A stretch of 64,000 nt of DNA from Natranaeroarchaeum aerophilus (GTDB lineage Archaea > Halobacteriota > Halobacteria > Halobacteriales > Natronoarchaeaceae): positions 236,043-300,042 of the forward strand of contig NZ_JAKRVY010000003.1 in assembly GCF_023638055.1 (NCBI RefSeq), given 5' to 3'. The notes beneath the pieces were generated by a model. It had not been told where the DNA came from and ran no database searches. It worked only from the letters and a program-made list of their open reading frames with translations. Below, one piece after another: positions 7,920-16,772 of this stretch. The position numbers and the translations under genes were made by a program. Position 1 is the stretch's first letter; each line of letters opens with the position of its first letter.

Positions 7920-8348
7920 ATGACCGACGCACGTGCGGAGTTTCTGGCGGGCGAACGAACCGAGGACGTCGCCTTCTTTCTCGCCGACGAGGCGGTCGAC
8001 GACCCTGACAAACTCGACGGGTTCGGCGAGCGCGTCGACGGGGGGCACCTGCTGATCGTCGACGGCGAGGCGGGTCGAGCGGCGTTCCAGTCGGCGACAG
8101 GCACTGACGCGATGGGCTTTGCCAAAGAGGCGATGGGCACCGAAGGAGAAATTGATCTGTCGCTCACTGGTGGGGCCTGTCCGGACGCCGAGGACGACGA
8201 TGTGCGCTTCGTCTTCGCCTTTGCCGAGAAACAGAACGAGGAGGTCGGCGGACTCTACGGCGAGGGTGACGTGATCCACGCCTACGCCCAGTGTACCTGT
8301 GGGACCGCCTACTCACACAAATGGGTCGTCGGGGAGCGAGACGAATGA
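7920..8348 (+). CDS. Conserved haloarchaeal protein (DUF5807-like)
   Basis: 142 residues, acidic, no membrane segment. The N-terminal half is predicted alpha/beta, with HLLIVDGEAGRAAFQSATG reading as strand-loop-helix. Three Cys occur at CPDAEDDD and AQCTCGTAYSHKW; CTC plus His could form a small metal site. I recall this as DUF5807, of unknown role. Its stop codon overlaps the start of the membrane-protein gene that follows (ATGA), so the two are translationally coupled and may work together. The 22-bp motif array lies upstream. Confidence 0.7.
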   Translation: MTDARAEFLAGERTEDVAFFLADEAVDDPDKLDGFGERVDGGHLLIVDGEAGRAAFQSATGTDAMGFAKEAMGTEGEIDLSLTGGACPDAEDDDVRFVFAFAEKQNEEVGGLYGEGDVIHAYAQCTCGTAYSHKWVVGERDE

Positions 8349-9031
8349 GCGAGCATCCACAGGCAACCGGGCGCGGCTTCCTGCTCAACGGCCGTGAGTG
8401 GCGCATCGTCGGGATGGCGACGCTATTGATGACGATCAACGTCGCGCTGATGTACGCGTTCGTTCTGACGCCGCTCGCGGTCGTCAACGACTACCTCTTT
8501 GCCGCGCCGATCGTCGGAGTGCTGGTGTACGGTGCCGCACTGATGGTGGGCGAGATTATCGCGGAAAAGGGCGTCAAAAACGGCAGTATGGGCACCGCGA
8601 TGGCGGGCGTTGCCTTGCTCCAGTTGGCCTTTGGCACGCTCGGCGCTGGCATCCTTTCGTATGCCCCGCGTGACGTGCAGGTCACCGCCCTGGGCATCGC
8701 CGGGGTCATCACCGTCCTCATCACCTTCCTGATCGCCACCTACGTCTACGCCCGCTCGAAGAGCTTCGACTCCTGGAGCACCTACGCCAACGGTTCGTTC
8801 ATCCTGGGCGTCGTCGGCGTCGGCCTCGGAATGGTTGTTCCAGTCATCTCCCTTCTGGGCTTCGTCTTCATCTTCCTCGGCTTCCTCCTCCGGCTTGGCT
8901 GGGAGATCTGGCGGATCCGCGAGCGCCGCGGCACGTCGGAGTTTCTCAGCGCGATCGGTGTCTACATCGCCATCGCCGGCGTCTTCGTCCACGTCCTGCA
9001 ACTCGTCCTGCGAGTGATGGCCCGGGACTGA
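8345..9031 (+). CDS. Multispanning membrane protein coupled to the preceding gene
   Basis: 228 residues from ATG 8345, overlapping the previous stop by 4 nt. About six to seven hydrophobic helices can be counted (around residues 18-40, 48-68, 80-98, 105-128, 144-175 and 200-224), with short charged loops such as YARSKSFDSWSTY and IWRIRERRGTSEF. The first 15 residues are polar and cytoplasmic. No transporter signature or catalytic motif is recognised. A haloarchaeal family of unknown function. Converges on the DHH phosphoesterase with a 6-bp gap. Confidence 0.7.
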   Translation: MSEHPQATGRGFLLNGREWRIVGMATLLMTINVALMYAFVLTPLAVVNDYLFAAPIVGVLVYGAALMVGEIIAEKGVKNGSMGTAMAGVALLQLAFGTLGAGILSYAPRDVQVTALGIAGVITVLITFLIATYVYARSKSFDSWSTYANGSFILGVVGVGLGMVVPVISLLGFVFIFLGFLLRLGWEIWRIRERRGTSEFLSAIGVYIAIAGVFVHVLQLVLRVMARD

Positions 9032-9037
9032 TCCGCC

Positions 9038-10129
9038 CTACTCGTCGTTCTCGTCGGCGTCGTCCTCCCACTCCAGATTCCGGAAGGCGTCGAGGATAAC
9101 CTGCTTCGTCGTCGCGCCGCGGCTCGTCCAGTGGTGGGCGTAATCGAGCATGTCGTCGTAGATGTCGGGTTTACAGCCCGCGGCCTTGGGGTGGCCACCA
9201 CCGTTTACCTGTCCGGCGACCTCGTGACAGCGTTCGAACTCGTCGGTGCCGCGGATCGACGCCGAGCCGGCGGGTTTGACGATCACGGAGGCGTCGGCGT
9301 CCTGTTCGCGCATTGCTTCGGCGACCTCGTTCTGTGAGCAGCGACCATAGGTGACGCCGACGGTCCACGGGCCGATCGAGACGAACTCCGCCCGGTTGAC
9401 GGCGCGCTCGATTAGATCGTTCTTTTCGATCCGCTGTTCTTCGAGAAAGTCCAGTACCGCCGCGGGCAGGTCTGGGCCGTGCTCGGCCACCGTCTCGACG
9501 TACTCGTCGGGCTCCGACCAGTAGGAGTAATCCGCCAGATCGTCGCTGCGCTCGTCCTCGCGGATCCAGAGATCGTGATCCCGCGTGACGACGGCAAGTT
9601 CGCGCAGGTGTTCGGGGAACTCGTAGTCGAGCGAGCGGACGGCGACGTCGGCGGTACACTCCTCGTCGGAGTCGCCGACGACCAGATCGACGCCCGCCTC
9701 GCGGACGGCAGCGGCGACATCCTCGTCCCACTGGTGGTGGTCGAACCAGCGTACCTCACTGGCGGTGTCGAGCAGTGCGTCGAGCTCCTCGTCGACGTAC
9801 TCGAACTTGTCCGGACAGAGATCACAGACGAAGGCTGTAACTCCCTCTTCGCCGTACTCGGCGACGTACTCCATCCCGTCTTCGAGGTCGTGGGGACCGG
9901 CGGGGATCAGTGCGGCCTCGCCGTACACCTCCTGCAAGAGAGCGACACAGGCCAGACCGTCGGCGTCGGGATCCGCCACGACGGCGACTTCGACGCCATC
10001 GAGTTCCTCGGCCGCCTCCTGAGCTTCGAGTTCCTCCTCGAACGAGTCCGGAACGAAAAATCCCTCGCCCGGCAGCACGGATCGTCGCGGCGGGGCGAGC
10101 TCGCTATCGTCGATAAGTGAATCGTCCAT
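9038..10129 (-). CDS. DHH-family phosphoesterase
   Basis: 363 residues from ATG 10129; the frame can be opened two codons earlier at a GTG. DHH/DHHA1 phosphoesterase architecture: motif I VADPDADGLAC near residues 51-61 with metal ligands D53, D55 and D57; motif III WFDHHQW near residue 128; and the C-terminal DHHA1 glycine motif GGGHPKAAGCK near residue 320. Such proteins act as Mn-dependent nucleases on ssDNA/RNA or as cyclic-dinucleotide or oligonucleotide phosphodiesterases. No DNA-binding extension or CBS domain is seen, so the substrate cannot be settled; archaeal RecJ-like or nanoRNase roles are both possible. Confidence 0.88.
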   Translation of the reverse strand: MDDSLIDDSELAPPRRSVLPGEGFFVPDSFEEELEAQEAAEELDGVEVAVVADPDADGLACVALLQEVYGEAALIPAGPHDLEDGMEYVAEYGEEGVTAFVCDLCPDKFEYVDEELDALLDTASEVRWFDHHQWDEDVAAAVREAGVDLVVGDSDEECTADVAVRSLDYEFPEHLRELAVVTRDHDLWIREDERSDDLADYSYWSEPDEYVETVAEHGPDLPAAVLDFLEEQRIEKNDLIERAVNRAEFVSIGPWTVGVTYGRCSQNEVAEAMREQDADASVIVKPAGSASIRGTDEFERCHEVAGQVNGGGHPKAAGCKPDIYDDMLDYAHHWTSRGATTKQVILDAFRNLEWEDDADENDE

Positions 10130-10231
10130 ACCCACTCCTGTGGTCCCGGCTCAAAGAACCCGCCGATCCGTGGTTTCTCACTCTCGTCGCGGAACCACTA
10201 CAGAGCTCACGGCGTCAGCCGTGGGAGGATG

Positions 10232-10654
10232 TCAAGCCAGCTGGCGAACTGTCAGGACGGGGATCGGACTCGACCGCACGATCCGCTCGGCGACGCTCCC
10301 GAGGAGAAAGCGGTGCTCGCCGTGACGTCCGCGGGTGCCTGTCGCGATCACGTCGGCATCGACCGCCTGTGCGTACTCCTGAATCTCCGTCGCGGGTCGC
10401 CCTTCACGGACCGCGGTACGCACCTCCCGGTCCGTACACTCCCTGACCCTCTCGAACGCGTCGTCGGCGGTCCGTTCGAGCGCGCCCCGGAGGTCTTCGC
10501 GCAGCTCGTCGGGCGATCCCTCGACCTCCGTTTCGTCGATGACGTACAGGGCGTGGACGCTCGCATCGAACCGCTCCGCGAGATCTAGAGCGACGTTGAT
10601 CGCCCGCTGGACGCTCTCGGAGCCGTCCGTCGCGACGACGACTGTCTCGATCAT
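10232..10654 (-). CDS. Universal stress protein (UspA family)
   Basis: 140 residues, single Usp domain, from ATG 10654. N-terminal VVVATDGSESVQRAINVA with the Asp that contacts nucleotide. The ATP-binding signature GTRGRHGEHRFLLGSVAERIVRSS fits G-2x-G-9x-G(S/T), so this copy should bind ATP. Cytoplasmic stress and signalling proteins, function mostly unknown. Divergent from the next Usp gene with about 115 bp between starts, suggesting a shared control region. First of three Usp genes within 2 kb. Confidence 0.88.
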   Translation of the reverse strand: MIETVVVATDGSESVQRAINVALDLAERFDASVHALYVIDETEVEGSPDELREDLRGALERTADDAFERVRECTDREVRTAVREGRPATEIQEYAQAVDADVIATGTRGRHGEHRFLLGSVAERIVRSSPIPVLTVRQLA

Positions 10655-10769
10655 ACCTACCCCTTCCCCCGCCGGTCGCATAAAGCTCCGGTCCGCCGCC
10701 CGCTCGGTGTTCCGCCGCGCCGATCCCGTGGCAGGTGGCTTTTTGACCGCGGCCCCCGTTCGTCCCCGT

Positions 10770-11276
10770 ATGTCACCACGCTCGACTCAGCCTCGATCTA
10801 GCTTCGAGGAGCCCGCCGTCGATGACCCCGACCGGATCCCAACTGTCGAAACCGTTCTCGTGCCGGTCGACGGCAGCGAGGAGTCGACCCAGGCTGTCGA
10901 GTACGCGGTCGCGGTCGCCGACCGCTACGACGCCGACCTGGAGGTGCTATACGTGCTCGGCGAGGAGGTCGTTCGGGCGATCGAACGGGAACGGATCGAC
11001 GGTGACGCCGTCGCCGCGGACAACCGGGCGTATCTCGAGCGGGTAGAGGAGCTGGCCGCCGACGGTGACGTCCCGGTCAGTACGATGGTTGCCTACGGGT
11101 TCTCGGTCGAACGCAAGACACAGCACCCTGGTAGCGTCGTGCTCGACGTCGCCGACGACATCGGTGCGGACTTTCTGGTCATCCCGCGGGAGCCACAGAC
11201 CGACGAGCCGGATGTCCTCGAAAAGGCCGCCGAGTACACTCTGTTGTACGCCAGCCAGCCAGTCCTCTCAGTCTGA
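10770..11276 (+). CDS. Universal stress protein with divergent C-terminal half
   Basis: 168 residues from ATG 10770. A 30-residue polar N-terminal extension precedes the Usp core (ETVLVPVDGSEESTQAVEYA). The C-terminal part lacks the ATP-binding G-2x-G-9x-G pattern: where GTRGR-like sequence is expected it has IPREPQTDEPDVLEKAAEY. So it belongs to the non-ATP-binding Usp group and may bind something else. Its last 9 nt overlap the convergent GNAT gene. Divergent from the Usp gene at 10232. Confidence 0.83.
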   Translation: MSPRSTQPRSSFEEPAVDDPDRIPTVETVLVPVDGSEESTQAVEYAVAVADRYDADLEVLYVLGEEVVRAIERERIDGDAVAADNRAYLERVEELAADGDVPVSTMVAYGFSVERKTQHPGSVVLDVADDIGADFLVIPREPQTDEPDVLEKAAEYTLLYASQPVLSV

Positions 11277-11801
11277 GAGCCGGAGCGCCATCTCGAGCTC
11301 GAAGCTCTCCGAGCCGCTCTTCTCGAAGCCGACTTTCTCGTACAGCGAGACTGCTGCCGTGTTCCAGCGCTCGACGGTGAGCCAGACGCACTCGACGCCT
11401 TGCTCTCGGCCATGGCCAAGCAGGTGCCGGAGTAACGTCCCGCCGATCCCGGCCCGCTGGTACTCCTGTGTGACGAAGATCGCCAGCTCGTACGCATCAC
11501 CCTCGGTATCCTGTACGAGCGCCGCGTGTCCGACGATGTCGTCCCCGTGGCTGGCGATGACACTGTAGCCCTCGCCGAGAATGACGTCGAGCCAGTCCCG
11601 GACCCGCCGCTCCGAAGACGGGGGGATGCCCTGTGCGCGGTCGGCAGGGTCGAAGCCGACGTACATCTCGACGAGGGCTTCCCTGTCCTCCGCATCATAC
11701 GATGTCATCCGGATCTCCCGGCCCTCCCGGTCCTCGAACGCCGTCGGTGGGGCCGGGAACGATCCCGCGACCTCGTCGGGATAGAGGCGGTCGTCGCTCA
11801 T
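11268..11801 (-). CDS. GNAT-family N-acetyltransferase
   Basis: 177 residues. The acetyl-CoA-binding motif A is seen as EYQRAGIGGTLLRHLL near residues 112-127, with the preceding strand ELAIFVTQ and the C-terminal WNTAAVSLYEKVGFE motif B. Transfers acetyl from acetyl-CoA to an unknown amine. The start codon overlaps the stop of the upstream Usp gene (11798-12166) by 4 nt, so the two are coupled. Given the histone deacetylase in the same window, protein acetylation is worth considering, but nothing links them directly. Confidence 0.86.
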   Translation of the reverse strand: MSDDRLYPDEVAGSFPAPPTAFEDREGREIRMTSYDAEDREALVEMYVGFDPADRAQGIPPSSERRVRDWLDVILGEGYSVIASHGDDIVGHAALVQDTEGDAYELAIFVTQEYQRAGIGGTLLRHLLGHGREQGVECVWLTVERWNTAAVSLYEKVGFEKSGSESFELEMALRLSD

Positions 11802-12166
11802 CGTATCAGCTTCACCGTCACCTGTGCGTTTACGAGCACGAACTCGGTGATCGGCCCGAGCTTGATCTTGCCCATCGGACTGGCACGCCCTCCTCCGATC
11901 ACGATCTGGTCGAAGCCCTCTTCCTCTGCGATACGGAGGAGTTCGCTTTCGGGTGCCTCCTCTATGTGCCGGATCGTCGCGTCGAGGCCTGCCTCGTCGA
12001 GTTCGGCTCTCACGTCCCTCTCGATCTCCTCGCGTCCCCCTTCTCGCTCGTCAGTCTCGAATATCGCAATCGTCAATTCGTCGCCTGCTTCCACCGCTCG
12101 GTCGACTGTCTCCGCCAGCGCGCGCCGGGACTCGTCGCTACCACCAACCCCGAGCAGGACTTTCAT
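11798..12166 (-). CDS. Universal stress protein, short form
   Basis: 122 residues from ATG 12166; the frame extends 9 codons upstream without support. Short Usp domain: MKVLLGVGGSDESRRAL at the start, an ERDVRAELDEAGLDATIRHIE middle, and IGGGRASPMGKIKLGPITEFVL at the end. The final segment fits a G-2x-G-9x-G-like loop only loosely. Translationally coupled to the GNAT gene downstream. Third Usp gene in this cluster; it faces the 2-oxoacid dehydrogenase operon across a 284-bp gap. Confidence 0.82.
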   Translation of the reverse strand: MKVLLGVGGSDESRRALAETVDRAVEAGDELTIAIFETDEREGGREEIERDVRAELDEAGLDATIRHIEEAPESELLRIAEEEGFDQIVIGGGRASPMGKIKLGPITEFVLVNAQVTVKLIR

Positions 12167-12400
12167 ACCATCCAGTTTTATCGGCCCCTTCAAAACTGTT
12201 GTGTCGCGGGACTGATCGATCAGACATGCGACTCGCCAACCACGTCGCTCGACCGATCACACCATCCGAACGACCAGGCAGACGTGATATCAGGGGCGTA
12301 CGATATACCCAAGAGTAGTACTGCAAACGTACAATATTACTCGGGAAGAACGCGTCTCTGTCCGTTACTGTACGGTTTCGGGGTCCGGATTCACGAAAAC

Positions 12401-12443
12401 CATATAACCCGAGCGATTGATGATTATGATATGCAACGGAGGT
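12401..12443 (+). promoter_or_regulatory. TATA box and Shine-Dalgarno of the E1a-E1b-E2 operon
   Basis: CATATAAC at 12401-12408, preceded by an A-rich BRE-like CGAAAAC, would place transcription start near 12430. A perfect GGAGGT (12438-12443) lies 7 nt ahead of the GTG start at 12451 and decides that start. Confidence 0.6.
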
Positions 12444-12450
12444 ATCTCCG

Positions 12451-13560
12451 GTGAGCACGATACAGCGTGATCCCGACGACCGGGTACAGATACTGGACGT
12501 GGACGGGCATGTCCGGGAGAACGCCAGCGTCCCGGAGCTATCCGACGACCGGCTCGTGGAGATGTACCGTGATATGCGGCTCGCCCGGCATCTCGACGAG
12601 CGTGCCGTGAGCCTGCAGCGACAGGGACGAATGGGGACGTACCCGCCGATGTCGGGACAGGAGGGCGCACAGGTCGGGAGCGCGTACGCGCTGGGCGACG
12701 AGGACTGGCTGTTCCCGAGCTACCGCGAGCACGCCGCGGTGACGGTGCACGGAATGCCGCTTTCCCGGACGATGCTGTACTGGATGGGCAGCGAGGCAGG
12801 GGGACGGATTCCCGACGATGTCAACGTCTTCACGGTCGCCGTCCCGATCGCAACCCAGATCCCCCATGCGACGGGGATGGCATGGGCATCGAAGCTCAAA
12901 GGCGAGAACCGGGCCTTCCTCTGTTACTTCGGTGACGGCGCGACCAGCGAGGGCGACTTCCACGAGGGACTGAACTTTGCGGGCGTCTTCGACACGCCCA
13001 CCGTCTTCTTCTGTAACAACAATCAGTGGGCGATCTCGGTGCCACGGGAGCGCCAGACCGCCAGCGAGACGCTTGCACAGAAGGCGACTGCCTACGGCTT
13101 CGAGGGCGTGCAGGTCGACGGGATGGACCCGCTGGCGGTGTATCAGGTGACGAAAGAGGCCATCGACAAGGCGAAAGATCCGGGGCCTGGTGAACTCCGT
13201 CCGACGCTCATCGAGGCGGTGCAGTACCGCTTTGGCGCACACACGACCGCGGACGATCCGTCAGTCTACCGTGACGAGGACGAAGTCGAGCGCTGGAAAC
13301 AGAAAGATCCCCTGCCACGGATGGAGACGTTCCTTCGATCGACGGGACGGCTCGACGACGAGACGGTCGAGGCGATCGAGGCCGAGATCGAGGACCGCGT
13401 GGCCGAGACGATCGAGGAGGTGGAGTCGATGCACCGACCCGAACCCGCCGAGATGTTCGAGTCCGTCTACCGAGACATGCCCGACCGGCTCGACGAACAG
13501 CTCCGCTATCTGCAGCGGCTCAGAGAGGATCACGGCGACAACGCGCTACTGGAGGGTTGA
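12451..13560 (+). CDS. pdhA: 2-oxoacid (pyruvate-type) dehydrogenase E1 component, alpha subunit
   Basis: 369 residues from GTG, supported by the SD. Binds thiamine diphosphate: the GDG-NN motif runs from GDGATSEG near residue 158 to the CNNN near residue 188 followed by QWAIS. Forms an alpha2beta2 E1 with the next gene product and decarboxylates a 2-oxoacid onto lipoyl-E2. YRDMRLARHLDERAVSLQRQ and SYREHAAVTVHG are typical of the pyruvate/branched-chain E1 alpha family. In Haloferax such complexes exist although pyruvate is mainly oxidised by ferredoxin oxidoreductase, so the true substrate may be a branched-chain or other oxoacid. First gene of the operon. Confidence 0.9.
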   Translation: MSTIQRDPDDRVQILDVDGHVRENASVPELSDDRLVEMYRDMRLARHLDERAVSLQRQGRMGTYPPMSGQEGAQVGSAYALGDEDWLFPSYREHAAVTVHGMPLSRTMLYWMGSEAGGRIPDDVNVFTVAVPIATQIPHATGMAWASKLKGENRAFLCYFGDGATSEGDFHEGLNFAGVFDTPTVFFCNNNQWAISVPRERQTASETLAQKATAYGFEGVQVDGMDPLAVYQVTKEAIDKAKDPGPGELRPTLIEAVQYRFGAHTTADDPSVYRDEDEVERWKQKDPLPRMETFLRSTGRLDDETVEAIEAEIEDRVAETIEEVESMHRPEPAEMFESVYRDMPDRLDEQLRYLQRLREDHGDNALLEG

Positions 13561-13562
13561 TT

Positions 13563-14588
13563 ATGGCGAGCAAACAACAACCGGCCACCGCGCCGGATCC
13601 GGCCGACGTATCGAGCGAGTCGCTTACCCTCGTTCAGGCGGTACGGGACGGGCTGGCGACCGAGATGGGACTGGACGAAGACGTCCTCGTGATGGGCGAG
13701 GACGTCGGGAAAAACGGCGGCGTCTTCCGCGCCACCGAGGGACTCTACGACGAGTTCGGCGAGCACCGTGTGATCGATACGCCCCTGGCGGAGTCGGGGA
13801 TCGTCGGCACAGCGATCGGCATGGCCGCGCACGGCCTGCGACCGGTCGCCGAGATGCAGTTCATGGGATTCATCTATCCCGCGTTCGATCAGATCGTCTC
13901 CCACGCGGCCCGTCTGCGGAACCGATCGCGCGGCCGTTTTACCTGTCCGATGGTGATCCGTGCGCCCTACGGCGGCGGGATTCGCGCACCCGAACACCAC
14001 TCCGAATCGACGGAGGCCTTCTTCGTCCACCAGCCGGGGCTCAAGGTCGCCGTTCCCTCGACGCCCTACGACGCCAAGGGACTGCTGACGAGCGCGATCC
14101 GCGACCCCGACCCCGTGCTCTTTCTCGAACCCAAACTGATCTACCGGGCGTTCCGTGGGGACGTCCCCGACGAATCTTACGAGATCCCACTGGGCGAGGC
14201 AGCGGTCCGACGCGAGGGCGAGGACGTCACCGCCTACTGCTGGGGCGCGATGGCCCACCGAACAGTCGAAGCCGCCGAAAACCTCGATGGCGAGATCGAC
14301 GTCGAGGTCGTCGATCTCCGATCACTCTCGCCGCTCGATCGCGAGACGATCGTCGAGAGCTTCGAGAAGACCGGCCGCGCGGTCGTCGTCCACGAGGCAC
14401 CCAAAACCGGCGGGCTGGCCGGCGAGATCACCGCCATGCTGCAGGAAGAATCCCTGCTGTATCAGGAGGCCCCGATCGGGCGCGTCACCGGCTTCGACAC
14501 GCCGTTCCCGCTGTACGCGCTCGAAGACTACTACCTGCCCGAACCCACCCGCATCGAAGAGGGAATCCGGGAGACGGTGGAGTTTTGA
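13563..14588 (+). CDS. pdhB: 2-oxoacid dehydrogenase E1 component, beta subunit
   Basis: 341 residues from ATG 13563, 2 bp after the alpha-subunit stop. Transketolase-like pyrimidine-binding domain (LTLVQAVRDGLATEMGLDE, VMGEDVGKNGGVFRATEGL with the TPP-activating Glu) and a C-terminal transketolase domain (VEVVDLRSLSPLDRETI, VVVHEAPKTGG). The loop with MVIRAPYGGGIRAPEHHS carries the His pair typical of E1 beta. Pairs with the product of the preceding gene. Full length, no anomaly. Confidence 0.93.
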   Translation: MASKQQPATAPDPADVSSESLTLVQAVRDGLATEMGLDEDVLVMGEDVGKNGGVFRATEGLYDEFGEHRVIDTPLAESGIVGTAIGMAAHGLRPVAEMQFMGFIYPAFDQIVSHAARLRNRSRGRFTCPMVIRAPYGGGIRAPEHHSESTEAFFVHQPGLKVAVPSTPYDAKGLLTSAIRDPDPVLFLEPKLIYRAFRGDVPDESYEIPLGEAAVRREGEDVTAYCWGAMAHRTVEAAENLDGEIDVEVVDLRSLSPLDRETIVESFEKTGRAVVVHEAPKTGGLAGEITAMLQEESLLYQEAPIGRVTGFDTPFPLYALEDYYLPEPTRIEEGIRETVEF

Positions 14589-14589
14589 G

Positions 14590-16128
14590 ATGACCCGCGA
14601 GTACCGACTGCCGGACGTCGGCGAGGGCGTCGCAGAGGGCGAGATCGTCCGCTGGCTCGTCGAACCGGGTGATCCCGTCGAGGAAGACCAGCCGATCGCC
14701 GAAGTCGAGACCGACAAGGCGATGGTCGATCTGCCCGCGCCGGTCGACGGGACGATTCGGAAACTCCACGCCGAGGAAGGCGAAATGGTACCCGTCGGCG
14801 ACGTAGTGGTCACGTTCGACGTCGAGGGCGAGGACGATACCGACGCGACGCGGTCGACGGAGGGCGAACGCGACCAACAGGCCGAACCCGGCGACGGATC
14901 CGAGTCGGATACCGGCGATCTCCCCGATGCGGAACCGGAGACGTCGGACGGACGAGTGTTCGCCTCGCCGTCGATCCGCCGGGAGGCCAGACAGGCTGGC
15001 GTCGACATCGCGACGATCGAGGGGAGCGGTCCGGGTGGCCGGATCACAGCAGCAGACATCCAGCAGGCGGCAAGCGGTGGGGAACGCGCGTCAGCCTCCG
15101 CCCCCGACGAGCCAGCAGTCGAGGAAGGGGCCGAATCGGCGTCCGAGCCAGCCCGGAGTAGCCAAGAGGAGGCCACCGCGAACCAGCAGGAGGTGGGTTC
15201 CGGAGCTGAGACCGAGAGCGCCGACCGCGAGCGTACCCTCGCCGCACCAGCCACGCGACGGGCCGCCCGCGAGGAGGGGGTCGATCTGAACGCCGTCCCC
15301 GCAGTCGAACAGCGGGACGGCGAGGCGTTCGTCACCGCGGAGGCGGTTCGGGAGTACGCCGAGGCCCAGCAAGCCGCGCAGGACGCCGATGCGGCGGCAG
15401 TCGGGACGGCGGACACGGGGGCGGAGGCGTCCGGGGACGTCCGCGAACCGTACCGCGGCGTCCGGCGCGCGATCGGCGAGGCGATGGAGACTGCGAAGTT
15501 CACCGCGCCCCACGTCACCCACCACGACACCGTGGACGTGACCGATCTCGTCGCAACCCGCGAGCGCCTCGCTGCCGAGGCCGAGGAACGCGGGATCCGC
15601 CTGACCTACACTCCCTTCGTCATGAAAGCCGTCGCGGCGGCGCTCAAAGAGCACCCGATCCTGAACGCACAGCTCGACGAGGAGGAAGAAGAGATCATCA
15701 AGCGCGGCGAGTACAACCTCGGCGTCGCGACCGACACCGACGCGGGGCTGATGGTGCCGGTCGTCGACGACGTCGACCGGAAAGGGCTGCTCGAACTCGC
15801 ATCGGAGACGAACGAGCTGGCACAGAAGGCCCGCGAGCGCTCGATCGACCCCGAAGAACTGCGTGGCGGGACGTTCACGATCACGAACGTCGGCGTCATC
15901 GGCGGCGAGTACGCCACGCCGATCATCAACCATCCCGAGGTGGCGATCCTCGCGCTCGGCGCGATCAAGGAACGCCCACGAGTCCACGAAGGCGAGGTCG
16001 TTCCGCGTGAGACGCTCCCGCTCTCGCTGTCGATCGACCACCGGGTGGTGGACGGCGCGGACGCGGCGCGTTTTACCAACCGGATTATCGAGCTACTGGA
16101 GGAGCCGAGCCTGTTGCTTCTGGAGTGA
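14590..16128 (+). CDS. pdhC: Dihydrolipoyl acyltransferase (E2) with one lipoyl and two E3/E1-binding domains
   Basis: 512 residues from ATG 14590, 1 bp after the E1 beta stop. Lipoyl domain at 1-80 with the lipoylated lysine K43 in ETDKAMVDLPAP. Acidic linker. Peripheral-subunit-binding domain 1 at about 124-160 (ASPSIRREARQAGVDI). A second Ala/Glu-rich linker, then a second PSBD-like unit at about 217-257 (AAPATRRAAREEGVDL). Catalytic acyltransferase core 288-512 with SIDHRVVDGA, active site H484 and D488. Two binding domains are unusual outside haloarchaea and could hold E1 and E3 separately. The E3 gene does not follow directly but lies 6.3 kb downstream. Confidence 0.94.
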   Translation: MTREYRLPDVGEGVAEGEIVRWLVEPGDPVEEDQPIAEVETDKAMVDLPAPVDGTIRKLHAEEGEMVPVGDVVVTFDVEGEDDTDATRSTEGERDQQAEPGDGSESDTGDLPDAEPETSDGRVFASPSIRREARQAGVDIATIEGSGPGGRITAADIQQAASGGERASASAPDEPAVEEGAESASEPARSSQEEATANQQEVGSGAETESADRERTLAAPATRRAAREEGVDLNAVPAVEQRDGEAFVTAEAVREYAEAQQAAQDADAAAVGTADTGAEASGDVREPYRGVRRAIGEAMETAKFTAPHVTHHDTVDVTDLVATRERLAAEAEERGIRLTYTPFVMKAVAAALKEHPILNAQLDEEEEEIIKRGEYNLGVATDTDAGLMVPVVDDVDRKGLLELASETNELAQKARERSIDPEELRGGTFTITNVGVIGGEYATPIINHPEVAILALGAIKERPRVHEGEVVPRETLPLSLSIDHRVVDGADAARFTNRIIELLEEPSLLLLE

Positions 16129-16347
16129 GAAAACAGAACACCCCATAGGCACCGATTCGATCCGGACATCGGACATCTGGTCGCGTTTTCGTGGATCCGT
16201 CCCGGCAGTTCCCATTCTTCGTCGTCGCGGAGTTGCTCGCCGATTGCGATGCGGAACTCGCCCGCTTCATGTTTGTTACTAGAGTGAAGCAGTTATTTGA
16301 ATTTCGAGTATCACTATCGGTCCTTGAACATCTCCATTACCATTATA

Positions 16348-16680
16348 ATGATTGGAATTGGAGCGTTACAGGTGAAATATTGTACAGGGAGTGTACTGCT
16401 CGTTCTCATCTTGGTGATCAGTACCCCATACGTACTGACCACAAACGCCCCAATTGCGGCACTGTGGCTCATACTAGTAGCAGCGGCTCCAGTACTGGTC
16501 GCCGAACGGTTCCTCGTTGATAATCGGTCCGTCACTACTCGATACGACACAGTGGTCGTCGCAGGTGCCCTGTTGTCGCTATTCGGATTTCTCGGTTGGG
16601 TGGTGGCGTCTGTACCATTATTGATAGTTGGCGGGTTTGCAAGTTTGTTAACAATGCTCACACTTCGAACACAGACATGA
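16348..16680 (+). CDS. Putative small membrane protein
   Basis: 110 residues from ATG 16348; a TTG 17 codons earlier is possible. Nearly all of it is hydrophobic: about four helices (LLVLILVISTPYVLT, IAALWLILVAAAPVLVAERF, TVVVAGALLSLFGFLGWVV and PLLIVGGFASLLTML) with a short polar loop. Composition is more AT-rich than the flanking operon. No family recognised. First gene of the block that separates E2 from lpdA. Confidence 0.45.
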   Translation: MIGIGALQVKYCTGSVLLVLILVISTPYVLTTNAPIAALWLILVAAAPVLVAERFLVDNRSVTTRYDTVVVAGALLSLFGFLGWVVASVPLLIVGGFASLLTMLTLRTQT

Positions 16681-16772
16681 GACGTTGTGATTTCAGGTTG
16701 TTTTTCGACACGCTTCCGGCCGATATCGTAGGTCGTCGACTCCGGAACCACGGCGTGTGAGCCTGAGACGTC

